Below, piece by piece: positions 8,804-18,799 of a stretch of DNA of 64,000 nt. The stretch comes from Odontocerum albicorne. Its lineage: Eukaryota; Arthropoda; Insecta; Trichoptera; Odontoceridae. Each line of letters begins with the position of its first letter. The first letter of the stretch is position 1. The stretch is taken from NCBI GenBank assembly GCA_949825065.1, contig OX463864.1:15017327-15081326 (forward strand), read 5' to 3'. The notes below the pieces were generated by a model. The model saw nothing but the letters and a program-made list of their open reading frames with translations. It was not told where the DNA came from and searched no databases. A program made the position numbers and the translations under genes.

Positions 8804-10088
8804 GGTTAGTCAAAAAGTTTTGAAAGCGACATATATGGAGCAGTAGAAAACCAAAATTTCTAAGCCATTTTAATATTTCATCTTTCATAAGAACGTACTC
8901 AAAATTTCATTTCGATCTGTCAATTCATTCTTTGTTTACAAGCCATTTGAATTTGACGTGTCAGTGTATTTTTTAACAATGGAAAAATCCGAATATCGTG
9001 CAGTGATTAAATTCTTTGTTTTGGAAGGTTTATCGGCTACTGAGATCCATGCAAAGATGGTGAAAGTATTTAAGGAGTCTTCTCCTTCATTTCCAACCGT
9101 TCACCGATGGGTTTTGGAGTTTAAGCGTGGCCGTACAAGCGTTGAAGACGATCCACGCTCAGGACGTCCAAAAAGTGCATCAACACCAGAAATCATAGCG
9201 AAAATACAGGATATGGTTTTGGAAGATCATCGATCGACTGTGGATGTGATAGCTGACACCATAGGCATCTCACATGGAACAATATGGCATATTTTGGCTG
9301 AAGTTTTGGGTTTCAAAAAACTGTGTGCACAATGGGTGCCGCATTTGCTAACAATGCAACAAAAACACGTTCGAATGCGACTTTCTGAGCAACATTTGGA
9401 GCAATTTCGAAAGGATAAAAAGGATTTTCTGCGTCGATTCATCACTATGGATGAGATGAGACTTGGGTCTACCACCATGATCCTGAATCAAAACAAGAGG
9501 CTAAGGAGTGGTGTGAACCAGGCACTTTGGCTCCGAAGCGAGTTCGTGTCCAGAAATCGGCCAAGAAGGTGTTAGCGTCAGTTTTTTGGGATGCAAACGG
9601 AATTTTATTGATAGATTATCTCCAAACTGGTAAGACAATCAACTCTGATTATTATTGTGACTTTTAGGACCAGTTGGATGAAAAAATTTTTGACCAGTTG
9701 GATGAAGAAAAAAATCATTTTTCATCAAGACAATGCACCTGCTCACACAGCTCAAAAAAACCATCGCGAAAATCAGTGAATTGGGGTACGAATTGCTGCA
9801 GCATCCACCCTATTCACCAGATTTAGCTCCCTCTGACTTCTGGCTGTTCTCACACCTCAAAAAATTCCTTCGTGGAAAGCATTTTTCATCAAACGAAGAG
9901 GTTATAGCCGTCGTAGAGGAGTATTTAGCAGGCCTTCCAGAAAGTCACTTCCGTGATGGGACAACAAAGTTGGAAGATCGTTGGACCAAGTGTATTGATC
10001 TTATGGGAGACTATACTGAGCAATAAAAGTGATTTCCACCCAAAAAAAATATATTTTCATTTCCGTTTTCAAAACTTTTTGACTAACC
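8804..10088 (+). mobile_element. full-length mariner element (inactivated)
   Basis: A 1285-bp element with near-perfect inverted terminal repeats starting GGTTAGTCAAAAAGTTTTGA at the left and its reverse complement at the right. It is flanked on both sides by TA (8802-8803 and 10089-10090), the mariner target duplication. Length, ends and content fit an autonomous mariner, but the single ORF is interrupted several times. It has no close sister in this window; the terminal repeat differs from those at 24357, 39461 and 46644, so this is a separate family. Confidence 0.92.
8979..10026 (+). pseudogene. mariner transposase, frameshifted
   Basis: ATG at 8979 starts MEKSEYRAVIKFFVLEG. The paired helix-turn-helix DNA-binding region, a GRP linker and WVPHLL follow. 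The first catalytic Asp (9450-9452) lies in TMDE; directly after it ATGAG is duplicated (9451-9460), shifting the frame by 5 bases. A duplicated GACCAGTTGGATGAA block near 9670-9705 and an in-frame stop break the middle. The second Asp is in HQDNAPAH (9729-9731) and the third in YSPDLAPSD (9835-9837). They are 106 bases apart where DD34D needs 105, so one base was gained, probably in the A run between them. The C-terminus is intact to a stop at 10024-10026. An earlier start at 8958 would be GTG and is unlikely. Confidence 0.9.
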
Positions 10089-10199
10089 TAGTAAAAACGA
10101 CCTTCATAGCTTAGCTGATAAGATATAGTATGTTAAAATATAAAGGAACAACGTTTCAATAGCATCATACAAGTAATTTTTTTACACGATTCTTATTTT

Positions 10200-10830
10200 A
10201 TTTATTAACAAATCATTGCAGAAACAAACTGGCGTGTGTATTGCCAGGTGGTAATCTCTTCCAACCAGACCAAACAAAAGTATATAAAGCAAAACACATT
10301 CAAATGACTACCCATCCCCACGAAATTCATGAACATACGAATATATACGTGAGCACACATACGCTCATAAGCCCCACAAAGACGAACAATCACTGGAACA
10401 TTATTTTTCATATAAAGTGAAATATCATCAGTCAAAGGAAAAGGAAGGGATGGTGGAGAGGAAAGAAAGAGCAGGAATAAAGCACGTTGTATTATATTAT
10501 ACTTTCGTTGTATCCAGTACAACCTGGCAGGATTATTTTCATGTGGTCATCTCTTCCAACCAACCAGAAAGAGGCCTTAAGTGAAAACCAGATTGAAATA
10601 CTTTTAAAAAAATCAGAGATTTTAGCGGGATTTGAACCCGCAACCTCCGGGTTGGAAGACATGATTCTTACCTAGTACGCCACGGAGGTCGTCATAGTAC
10701 TGACTAGAAGTTAAGAGTTTTTCAGTCGCTTCTTCAAGCATGCCAAGGACGGAGCGAGTCTAACATTGGTTTGTAACTGGTTCAAGAGTCTCAGTGCATG
10801 GACAGTTAAGGACGACGTAAAAAACGAAGA
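10200..10830 (-). mobile_element. LINE-B fragment split by a SINE
   Basis: Minus strand: the C-terminal ORF segment (10700-10830, readable as LLNQLQTNVRLAPSLACLKK) is separated from its own 3' UTR (10200-10480) by the SINE at 10490-10700. The two halves are contiguous in the 7250-7680 copy, so the SINE inserted into an existing LINE-B. Confidence 0.7.
10490..10700 (-). mobile_element. tRNA-derived SINE, nested in LINE-B
   Basis: On the minus strand: ACGACCTCCGTGGCGTACTA (A-box region), GGTTGCGGGTTCAAATCCCG (B box), a T-rich linker, then the body with CACTTAAGGCC and CTGGTTGGTTGGAAGAGATG. It ends in CCTGCCAGGTTGTACTGGAT and ACAACGAAAG. Nearly complete and one of the better family members. Confidence 0.8.
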
Positions 10831-11084
10831 GCGGTGAACTGGGAATAATAATAAAAACAAGCCTTATGAAAAAGCGAGCTTGCTCTAGAATAATATTATC
10901 AACAGTAGTAATTTCAAAAAGGCGATAGCAACTCTTTTAAAATTTCCACGGAGACACCCCTGACAGCGCATCCTTCACATAAACGATATGTTTCGTATAA
11001 GAAATAAAGTTTAGTTTGCATGACGATGAGTTCACTTAAGAAGCGTGAAACTCGAGTCGCGATTATCACTTTCTGCAAACATAC

Positions 11085-11400
11085 ATACTTATGTACCACG
11101 TTTTTTTCCTATCGGGATAGGTACATAATGCCAGATCTCGAAACACACCCTTCGCTTCTACCAAATCCACACACCTCATGTAATTTCAACGATTTCTCTG
11201 ACTTTCTACGTTTCTTTCTTTCAAAATATCGTTTATTTGATCCAACCGTATCTTCCTTGTTCTTTCTTTCACACGCCTTCCACTTATATTTGCACCTACA
11301 TATTTGTTTTGTTAGTAGTAGTATTTCTTTATTTATTCGTTTTATACACACAAACCATCTCAGAATGCTCTTTTTCGTCTATCTCAACACCAGACTGGAA
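11085..11400 (-). mobile_element. LINE-A 3' end fragment
   Basis: The 3' terminus (TATCGGGATAGG, plus strand) and the upstream RT C-terminal block are recognisable, e.g. TTTCAACGATTTCTCTGAC and TGATCCAACCGTATCTTCCT, both nearly identical to the copy at 1447-1832. Stops throughout. Confidence 0.7.
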
Positions 11401-11736
11401 CCTTTTTATAATTTTTTTTTCGGTTACCATCGAGAATTGAACAAAAAACAAATATTTAGGGGATAGACAGGGAAAGAAAAGATATGAAATGAAAGGAAGC
11501 CAACAAATCATATACATCCAGACAGGCATCATAAACTATACCATACACGTATATTAAAAAAAAGGTGGAACAAAATATAAATTATTAATGTAAACAATGT
11601 ATGAAAGAATAAAGACATTTAGAAAGAATTCGGATAAAAAGAAGATGCAGTAAAAGGAGCATTAAAATGGTTATCGGTAACGTAGAAAGAATGAATGATG
11701 AAAGATTTAAAAAATAAACTATATAAGTAGTGTATA

Positions 11737-12244
11737 GGGTCTTTCAAATTGAGCGTTTTTTTTAATACTTGGATAAAACACAGATGGCGTCGCCAACTTG
11801 CTTGGGTCTTGTGACATTTGAGAATTGTAATGTATGACATTTATAAAAATGGAGTCGTGTACAATACAACAACAACAACAACAATCGTGTCAAATTGTTG
11901 GATTATTTTATGTATTGTAATCTCCGGAAACAGTGATGTTAATTGGCCACCAAGATCATGTGATCTGACACTGAAAATCCAGGTTTATAAGAATAACCCC
12001 CTGAGCTGAAGGGCGAAATTATTCGCGTTATTGGTGAGTTAGAACCGCAATTACGCCAAAACGTCATCGAAAATGTTGACAAAAGAGTAGACGTCTGTAG
12101 AGCTGCAAGAGGTGGACATTTGACGGATATTGTTTTTTTGTGTTTAAATGTCATTACACTTCAGTGACCAATAAAAAGTTTTTTGAAATCAAAGCAAATT
12201 GTGTTTTATTTAAGAATTTTAAAAAATTCGCAATTGAAAAACCC
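11737..12244 (+). mobile_element. internally deleted transposon with GGGTCTTTCAAATTGAG ends, copy 1
   Basis: A ~508-bp element. The left end GGGTCTTTCAAATTGAGCG follows TA (11735-11736); the right end is a diverged inverted copy finishing ACCC. The right half encodes a decayed transposase C-terminus (SGNSDVNWPPRSCDL...), which aligns with the better copy at 38454-39007. The N-terminal two thirds of the transposase are gone, so it is non-autonomous. Probably IS630/mariner-related, given the TA target and a PPRSCDLTPxDYF-type third-Asp motif. Confidence 0.75.
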
Positions 12245-12261
12245 TTTAGAAGTTACAGTTA

Positions 12262-12330
12262 TTGGTAAGACAGCTGTATTTCGACTCGGAAGGTGGTGGT
12301 TTGATTCCCGTTGGTACCAATTTTTTATAA
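12262..12330 (+). mobile_element. tRNA-derived SINE head (partial)
   Basis: TTATTGGTAAGACAGCTGTA then GGTGGTGGTTTGATTCCCGT and GGTACCAATTTTTTAT match the SINE head, with the B box intact. The body is absent. Confidence 0.55.
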
Positions 12331-13616
12331 AACATATTAGAAACGTTACTAATTCGAATTGTCTTAAGAAATTTAAAAAAAGTCCATCGAAAACTAGTTA
12401 TAATATGTGGAAACTTCTAGTTTACGATACGTTAGATTATTCCTCGTAATCGAGAATGATTGCAAACAGTCTTGTTGATGGAAAAAAAACCTGTGCATAA
12501 ATTGGTTTAAAAAGTGTGCAAGCTGTTGCATGTCAGCAAGCACGAAGTCTTAATATGCTGCTCTTTAATTTCCATCGGCAGGTTTAATATGCTGCTCTTT
12601 TATTAGACCGAGTTTTGAATAGCGCTATTTTTATATTGTTTTTTTTATGGCGATATACAAAAATATGGTACACAGCACATATGTCATGTGTAAGCTACAG
12701 AAAAAAGAAACGAATTCAAATATAAAATAGTCTAAGAGAACAAGTCCGGAATGTTATCTGTTAGGAATTGAACCTAGAGCGTCTGCTTACTTATTGTATT
12801 TAACACTTATTTTGATCCTTTTCCGAAAAACCATCTTCGAGGGTAATAGAAAGTAGGTCAAGCGGGAGACCAAGGTAACGCTTCCTGAAAAACGTTGTAG
12901 CTGGAGAGAGGAATTGTTGAAGATAAGATAAGATTAATCGTTAGAAGTGAAGATGTTAAAGAGTTGTATGGTTAACAGAAGTGAGATAATTTGAAATAAG
13001 TTGAAATGAGGTTTGGTGATTTCACTTAGTATGACAGACGTATTCGTTTTTTTTTTATTTGAAGAAGTCAATTTTAAATACTTACAAGCAAGTCCTGAAT
13101 TTTTTTTATTTTGTGTGAGGAAGATAGTAAGCAGCTTACCTATACAAAAAGAAAAAAATAAATTAGAAATGATTTATACAATAATTGAAATGATTTATAC
13201 AATAATTGAAAATAAATATGAAGAGCTTTGTAAATACTCGTAAATCTAGTGGAAACTGTACAAATGTCATTATAATAATTCATAATAAAAGGATAATTTA
13301 ATAACGACGTTTAGAGAACAGGTTCTTTTCAAAAGCGCTCTAGCTCGAGAATCGACCCCACTATTATTGAAATATTAGAAAACCATAATAAATTGAGGGA
13401 AGGATAGAAAGTTGGTGGCTGTGGTCATTACACACTTCTCCACATATGTTTAAAAAACATTTGGTAAGAAAACTGCAGAAATTACAAGGGAATACGAACT
13501 ACAAAAAAAAAGCTGTGTAGATCTTCCGTTATGTGATACGATTTTAGGTGGAGTGTGGAATACGAGTATTTATTTATTTATATATGACAAAAATTTTATG
13601 AATACATAATTTTATA
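12331..13616. other. unassigned AT-rich interval
   Basis: No gene recognised. Minor local structure only: a duplicated ATGCTGCTCTTT near 12550-12605, a two-copy GAAATGATTTATACAATAAT at 13167-13209 and T/A runs. A short GTTAGGAATTGAACCTAGAG at 12760-12780 looks like a decayed minus-strand SINE B box. Confidence 0.35.
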
Positions 13617-13800
13617 AGACGACCTCCGTGGCCTGGTGGTAAGACACTTGTCTGCCGATCCAGAGGTTGCGGGTTCGATCCCCGCTGGAACCCAGATTTT
13701 TTAAATAGGATTCTAGTCTGGTTAACACTTAGGGCTTATAAAAACAGCTTTCTGGTTGGTTGGAAGAGATTGCCACATGGCAATAAACTCACCAGGTTAA
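13617..13800 (+). mobile_element. tRNA-derived SINE, good copy
   Basis: The head runs from GACGACCTCCGTGGCCTGGT (A-box region) to GGTTGCGGGTTCGATCCCCG (B box). A T-rich linker follows, then the body GATTCTAGTCTGGTTAACAC. The tail TGGTTGGTTGGAAGAGATTG leads into the hairpin TTGCCACATGGCAA and ends in CTCACCAGG plus A's. Mobilisation is presumably by the LINE whose 3' end carries the same hairpin (LINE-B). Confidence 0.85.
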
Positions 13801-13857
13801 AAAATTTAAAACATGTGTGAAAAAAATAAACAGGTAATTTAATGTGGATACGTTTTT

Positions 13858-13945
13858 TTATGGATCTAGGTATGTTGACTTTCATTTGTCGTATCCCCAG
13901 TAAACTAGGCTTTTGCCTGTATCTTACTGAGTATATAAACACTAC
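13858..13945. repeat. dispersed 85-bp repeat (partner at 37212-37300, inverted)
   Basis: The segment with CTTTCATTTGTCGTATCCCC, AGTAAACTAGGCTTTTGCCT and GTATCTTACTGAG recurs in reverse complement at 37212-37300 with few differences. Function unknown; no open frame. Confidence 0.75.
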
Positions 13946-14114
13946 ACGCACACTTCTTACTACATAAAAAATACATGCTGTAAAATCGAACTCAGTTATA
14001 ACGGAAATTAAAGCGAATTGAATTCATTAGACCTTTTATATCAACCAACAAGAGTATTTTTTTCAAAATTAATGTATTATAGTAGGTTGCAGTTCCGTCG
14101 CGCTAAAATTCAAA

Positions 14115-14345
14115 CATTCATAATTCGTTTTATCAAACACTGTTTATTCACTTTTTTTCAACGGTATAACCCTACTGGTTTCAAGGCTTTCACCTCATCA
14201 CCAGGGGAGTAGAAGATGATGAGGTGAAAGCCTTAAAACCGGTAAGGTTATACCGTTCAAAAAAATGGTACCGTTAAACAGTGTTTGATAAAACAAATTA
14301 CAATGTCTTTAAACCTCCACAACGTTAATGTCTTAACTATAAATA
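14115..14345. repeat. Penelope-like tail repeats, inverted pair
   Basis: A minus copy (about 14115-14207) and a plus copy (about 14208-14345) of the type 1 tail face each other, making a hairpin with roughly 90-base arms. Each arm has the GAGGTGAAAGCCTT...AAACCGGTA...GGTTATACCGTT layout (abbreviated), then CAGTGTTTGATAAAACAAAT. The core is mutated in both copies (CUGGUGA in the minus copy, AAGAUGA in the plus copy), so neither should be an active ribozyme. Confidence 0.75.
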
Positions 14346-14389
14346 ATATATGTTATTAAATAAAATAGTTTTATTTAATAACAAATAAA

Positions 14390-14770
14390 TGAACGAAAGT
14401 GGTCGAAGTTTATTTCACAAATCAAGAGTTGATTATTCGAACACAATGTTCATATCGATATAACTTTACTGATGGAAATTGTCCAGAAAGATCAACGAGT
14501 AGGAGATTAATCGCACATTTTTGACAGTGAGGACCAGGATTTGTCTCGAGCCGGAAGACGTCGTACTACCCGCACTAATGAGAATATTCCAAGGGTACAA
14601 CAGTGTTGCTGATGATCAAGCAACTGCAACCAGACGACGTTCAGCTGTCTCGAACGACACTGCAACGAATCTTAAGAACTAATTTGCGCCTTTTTCCATG
14701 TAACATTCAGTTGAAGAAAGAACTTAAGCGACAAGATCTTTAGCAAGCCTTGAATAGGACTATTGGAGCG
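14390..14770 (+). pseudogene. transposase N-terminal relic (helix-turn-helix, IS630/mariner-like)
   Basis: Frame-broken translation shows FTDGNCPERSTSRRLIAHF, then a GRRRTT-like linker in another frame, then VQLSRTTLQRILRTNLRLFP and NIQLKKELKRQDL. The order (GNCP.R.T..RL, SRTTLQRIL, L.L.PY.IQL..EL) is that of a widespread arthropod transposase family with a DUF4817-like helix-turn-helix start. No terminal repeat was found. It may be the N-terminal counterpart of the family at 11737 and 38454, but that link is inference. Confidence 0.55.
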
Positions 14771-15580
14771 TGACTTATGGACCAGCCTGTATTATAAAAT
14801 ACTTTCCAGAAAAAAAAACTTGACTCAAAGATAGCATGTACATCTTTGTAACATAGATGTTTGCCTAGGACACTGTCAAACATGGACTAAAATTTTACTG
14901 AGACAACTTATCGGACATTTAAGATGAAGAATTTTAGAATTTTAATTTACAGTCTGAAAAAATCTCTTTTTAAAATATCGATTGTAAGGCAGCGATTTCC
15001 TCAGGGCGAGTATACCGTCTAGTTCTCTCGCTGTGGATGTTTACATTTGACATTTGTCCCAGCTGGCGCGCAATCCCTAAACTAAAATATCGAACGGGAC
15101 AGGCAGTGCTCTGCATACCATATTTCTAGTCTATAAAATATTTTAAAGGATTAAATCTAGTTCATGGTCTTCAGTTTTTATGTCTAAATATATCTTCATC
15201 TCGCTCTTAAACGAATATCGAAAGAATTTGATTTAAATATAACAGTTATTTGAGTAAATATGTTACATTACATTGAGTTGAGTCATAAATCATTTCCGTT
15301 ATTGAGAACAAATTGTAATAATTTATTAGTAATTCCAACGACTCATCACACTTGACAAGTTTATACCTGTTTGGAGTAAACAAGTATCCTTCAGTCTTAT
15401 CACGATAGTGACAGCTGACACATCGTATTAAAATAATAAATTATCATTCAGTGAAATTAAGGAATTGATAAAAGTTATGATGTCAATTACGTTTTTTTTT
15501 TTTTCGTAAAATGTGATGGCGTGGGCTGAAAAACATCTATGATGCTGCTTCTGGTTAGCTTTATTCACTGTGGAGAAGCC
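14771..15580. other. unassigned; possible hAT end near 14990
   Basis: CAGCGATTTCCTCAGGGCGA at 14993 vaguely resembles a hAT terminal repeat, with a GC-richer stretch following to 15130. I could not find the opposite end. The rest is AT-rich without signals. Confidence 0.3.
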
Positions 15581-15599
15581 TGATAGATAGAAGAGGGTC

Positions 15600-16240
15600 T
15601 TATAAGATGAGCCAAAACCTTTTAATAGCTTCTTCTTCCTCTTGGTTTATGTCGTATGACCTGTTTATGATGGTGGGCTGTCCTGGGATGATGACGTCCA
15701 GCTGTCCTTCCAGCTTTTCGGGGGCCTTCCTGGTAATCTTCTGCTGTTAGGGTTTTCAGTCTTAGCGATTCTTGCCAGTCTTATATCCTCCATGCGGTCC
15801 ACATGATCCGTCCAGAAGCGCCTTCTGTTTCTTCCCCACCTCACTATGTCTTCAACACCACAGACATACCTTATCGTCTCATTTCTGATTCGGTCTCTAA
15901 GAGTTCTGCCTGCGATGGAGCGTAGGGTTTTCATTTCTGCCACTCTGAAAAGGTTTTTTGTCCTGTTGATATCGGCTCTCACTTCTATCCCATATGCCAT
16001 GATGGGGCGGACGCATGTCTTATATATCATGACCTTACTTTCGGTTAGCATGTGTTTGTTTCTCCATATAGTGTACCGCAGGCAGCCAAAGCTGTCGCTT
16101 TATTAGTTTGTGCTCGTACTTCACTATACAGGTCACTGTTGCTGGAGATCCCTACACCTAGGTAAGTGAATCGCATGACTTGCTCGATGGGTACGTTATC
16201 GATGATCAGTTTGCATCTGAGTGGCTCTTTCGATATTGTT
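15600..16240 (-). pseudogene. LINE-C reverse transcriptase C-terminal region
   Basis: Best LINE-C copy. Bases 15665-16051 (minus) are open for 128 codons from LTESKVMIYKTCVRPIMAYG through VAEMKTLRSIAGRTLRDRIR and CGVEDIVRWGRNRRRFW to RLPGRPPKSWKDSWTSSS. This is the characteristic region downstream of the polymerase domain in RTE/CR1-type ORFs of arthropods. Upstream (16051-16240) frame-broken codons give a FTYLG-like block. The YADD catalytic box is not in the fragment. Other copies: 3065-3262 and 31315-31935. Confidence 0.8.
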
Positions 16241-16984
16241 AACCACTTTTAATAGCATCTGATTAAAATTGTTTCTTATGAGAATTGTCCAAATTCTATA
16301 GTTTTTATATAAAAAGGTAATCCACCCACACTGGGATGATTTGTGCTACCACATAAAATGCTTTTATAAGATTCAATATAATAAAACTCCCTTGTATTGC
16401 CTTACTCTTGCTTTCAATTAAAGAGGTTATTGTTATTATTATTATTATCAAGCCGAACATTTAAAAGGTTGACAATGACCTATTGAGCTGTACAAAATCC
16501 AATTCGTAAAACAGTATTCTGAAAAATATTATTTTTAAGCAATTTTGTACCGACAAAAAAGCTTTGAAAATAATTTATCGCACAATCACAAAGCCAAAGA
16601 TTTATGGCGATATATAACAATGGAAACGAAATTTTGTATGAAAATTAATTTTTACATCACGAATTTTCCAAGTCATTGGATCGTTGTCCGTTTTTCGATA
16701 TGTTACCGGTACTGCCGAAGGAGACTTCGTTGTTCCGAGACAATTAGTTTCCCATCAAATATGATATCCCATCCCATCTCATCCCATCCCATCCAATCAA
16801 ATGGTTTTCTGCATTTTTAACGAAAATCCATAAAGTATTGACGTAATCAAAGGATCTGCATATGTCGTTGTCTAGTAGATTTAAGTATCGTTGAATTGAT
16901 AAAAAAAATGTAAACTTTCGAATGATCAATAACAGTTGCAAGCGAATAAGGTTAACATTAGTTTTAAATATTGTTTTAAACAAA
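16241..16984. other. unassigned; part of the 330-bp repeat at about 16305-16370
   Basis: AAAAAGGTAATCCACCCACA and GGGATGATTTGTGCTACCAC match a segment of the 330-bp unit (55860-55920). A short CATCCCATC microsatellite lies at 16765-16797 and a TTA run at 16430-16447. Otherwise nothing recognisable. Confidence 0.45.
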
Positions 16985-17430
16985 AGGAGACGAATAAATG
17001 CTCTAGAAATATGGGTACTGAGAAGCATACCTGTGATGACAATTTATGACAGAGCACGGAATGAAATGGTAAGAGATGAATGTAAATATAAGACTGGTTT
17101 ATTATTTAATAAACCTATTTAGGTTGAAGAAGAAGAGCGCCTTGTGATTGATTGGGAATGTAGAACGGCTGAATAAAGAACGAGTAACTAAACAAAAATC
17201 TAGTACGATTGTGAGCGGAAGACGTGGTAGAGGAACACCAAGGAATATATAGTTGGATAAAGTGAATTATATTTTGAAAGAAGAAAATATAAAGGATATG
17301 TAAAAAGAGAAATCGTCGGAGTTGTATGAGAAGGTGTATGGATGTAAAAGACGAAATATGTATGTTGCATTAGTTAAAATTGGTACTCAGTCCTCTTTGC
17401 CTGCTTCGACAGGGATACGTCATAATGTTA
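16985..17430 (+). mobile_element. LINE-A 3' end fragment
   Basis: Plus-strand relic: RRINALEIWVLRSIPVMTIY then DRARNEMVRDECKYKTG, diverging into other frames through a GRRGRGTPR-like block. It ends in a decayed 3' terminus (TTCGACAGGGATACGTCATA). Multiple frameshifts. Confidence 0.75.
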
Positions 17431-17489
17431 TGTTGATAAAAGAGTTACGAGATATGTCTAATGGCGTGTAATGATAGGAAACACAGTTA

Positions 17490-17932
17490 AATGGGGCACT
17501 GAAACTTACTATATATATCACATGTTACTCGAACTAAACAGTATCAAAATATGCTTAGATGATACTCGTAGAACACAAATGTATTTCAGTAGTAAGAAAG
17601 AAACGTGGACGTGGAAAAATATCGAAAAGAGCAGAATAAATGTTGTAGAAATGCGCGCACTGATAATAATACATAGGGTGACACTGTATGATGGAATACG
17701 GAATGAAGTGAGTAGGGATGAATGTGAACTTAAGGCTGATGTGTTAAGTAAGATGAAGAATAACATTAAAAAGATTAGGAAGAGCATGTTGAGATGGTTG
17801 GAAAGACTAACAAAACAAATATACAGAGCAAACGTGAGTGGAAAACATGGCAAAGGAAGATTAATGAAAGTATTGTTGGGTCAAATGAATGATATTTTAA
17901 AAGAAAATAAAAAAAAAACACTAATTTTATGA
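17490..17932 (+). mobile_element. LINE-A fragment with long open C-terminus
   Basis: An open frame of about 150 codons reads through KETWTWKNIEKSRINVVEMR, then IRNEVSRDECELKADVLSKM and RWLERLTKQIYRANVSGK. These are the conserved blocks of this LINE family's C-terminus (ETW, RINAVEMRAL, RNEV.RDEC, RWxxHxER, TKQIY). No polymerase residues remain. The 3' terminus is missing; the copy ends in an A run near 17920. Confidence 0.8.
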
Positions 17933-17939
17933 GGTGTAT

Positions 17940-18365
17940 ATGTTCACGCCAAAGCGTGACGTGAAATATCGTTCTGATATTGGGCCGCTCTATTATCGCT
18001 ACCGGCCCTGTCGCGCGATTTAGTGGTATTGTTGCGAGTTCTAAAGATGGTATTGTCGCGAGTTATAACGACTTTGGTGCGACGAGCAGAATCGCATCGA
18101 CGACAACAGTTGGGCACAGACCGTCATCCGGATGACACCGAATACATCAAGAGGGAAAATAGCAAGCAATACTCTTCAACAACGAACCAGTGACAATAAG
18201 TTTTCGACCACGGTGACCAACCTCTTCAGCCCGAACGAAGCTCCAGAGTCCAGGAACATCAGCAGAGCTCAGCCCATACATCCGACTCTCGCCTTCAACA
18301 CATGTGAGTACCAATTCCCTTTTCATCATCTGATGGTGTGGCGTTCGCTCCACCAGTATAGTTTG
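17940..18365. other. unassigned GC-richer segment
   Basis: Noticeably GC-richer than its surroundings, beginning TGTTCACGCCAAAGCGTGAC, which holds a short inverted repeat (CACGCCAAAGCGTG). Open frames on both strands (78, 71 and 85 codons) show no known domain. Its start at the end of one LINE and its end at the start of another suggest an unclassified retroelement piece, possibly an LTR remnant. Not established. Confidence 0.3.
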
Positions 18366-18690
18366 TAGGACAGAAACACCTGGATTCGCAATATAACAAA
18401 GGTAGAAGACGTTTTAAAGGTGTGCAAACGAATGAAGTGGCAATGGCCCGGACACGTAGCCAGAATGTCAGACTCCCGATGGACATCCGAAATAATCCAA
18501 TGGTACCCAAGAGGCATAAAGAGGTCCAGAAGAAGACAGAAGGTACGCTGGATAGATGAAATCAGGAAGCATGGCAGCATCACATGGCATCAACGAGCAA
18601 AAACCGAACTATTTGGAGTCAGCTTAGGGAGACCTTCATCCAGCAGTGGATCGACCCTGGTTGACAATAATGATGATGATAGTTTGTAGA
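18366..18690 (+). pseudogene. LINE-D reverse transcriptase C-terminus
   Basis: Open from 18420: MCKRMKWQWPGHVARMSDSR, then RGIKRSRRRQKVRWIDEIRK. A frameshift follows, after which WSQLRETFIQQWIDPG can be read. The GHVARM, RRGRQKxRW and W..L.E.F.QQW blocks identify the extreme C-terminus of a common insect non-LTR retrotransposon, distinct from LINE-A and LINE-C. Confidence 0.8.
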
Positions 18691-18738
18691 CATGGCGAAA
18701 TTTTATGAGGTGTATAGTTTGTATCATAGACATAGCGA

Positions 18739-18792
18739 AAAAAAGTGTCTCGAGATAAGAAAGTGGAGTTGCCTATCTCGAGACACTTTTTT
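18739..18792. repeat. perfect 19-bp inverted repeat, 16-base loop
   Basis: The arm AAAAAAGTGTCTCGAGATA (18739-18757) is exactly reverse-complementary to 18774-18792. The arm resembles the LINE-A 3' UTR motif GTGTCGAGATAGGAAA, so this may be two LINE-A ends joined tail to tail. As RNA it would be a strong hairpin. Confidence 0.85.
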
Positions 18793-18799
18793 CCTATAA

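Noticed and set aside
10620..10690. Possible tRNA gene on the minus strand (clear B box)
   Set aside because: The acceptor stem and cloverleaf pairing are not evident and the sequence continues into the SINE body; the same holds for the heads at 13617, 30068 and 55408.
18420..18689. Arg-rich 89-residue frame as a novel small protein
   Set aside because: GHVARM, RRxRQKxRW and the following QQW block identify it as a LINE C-terminus.
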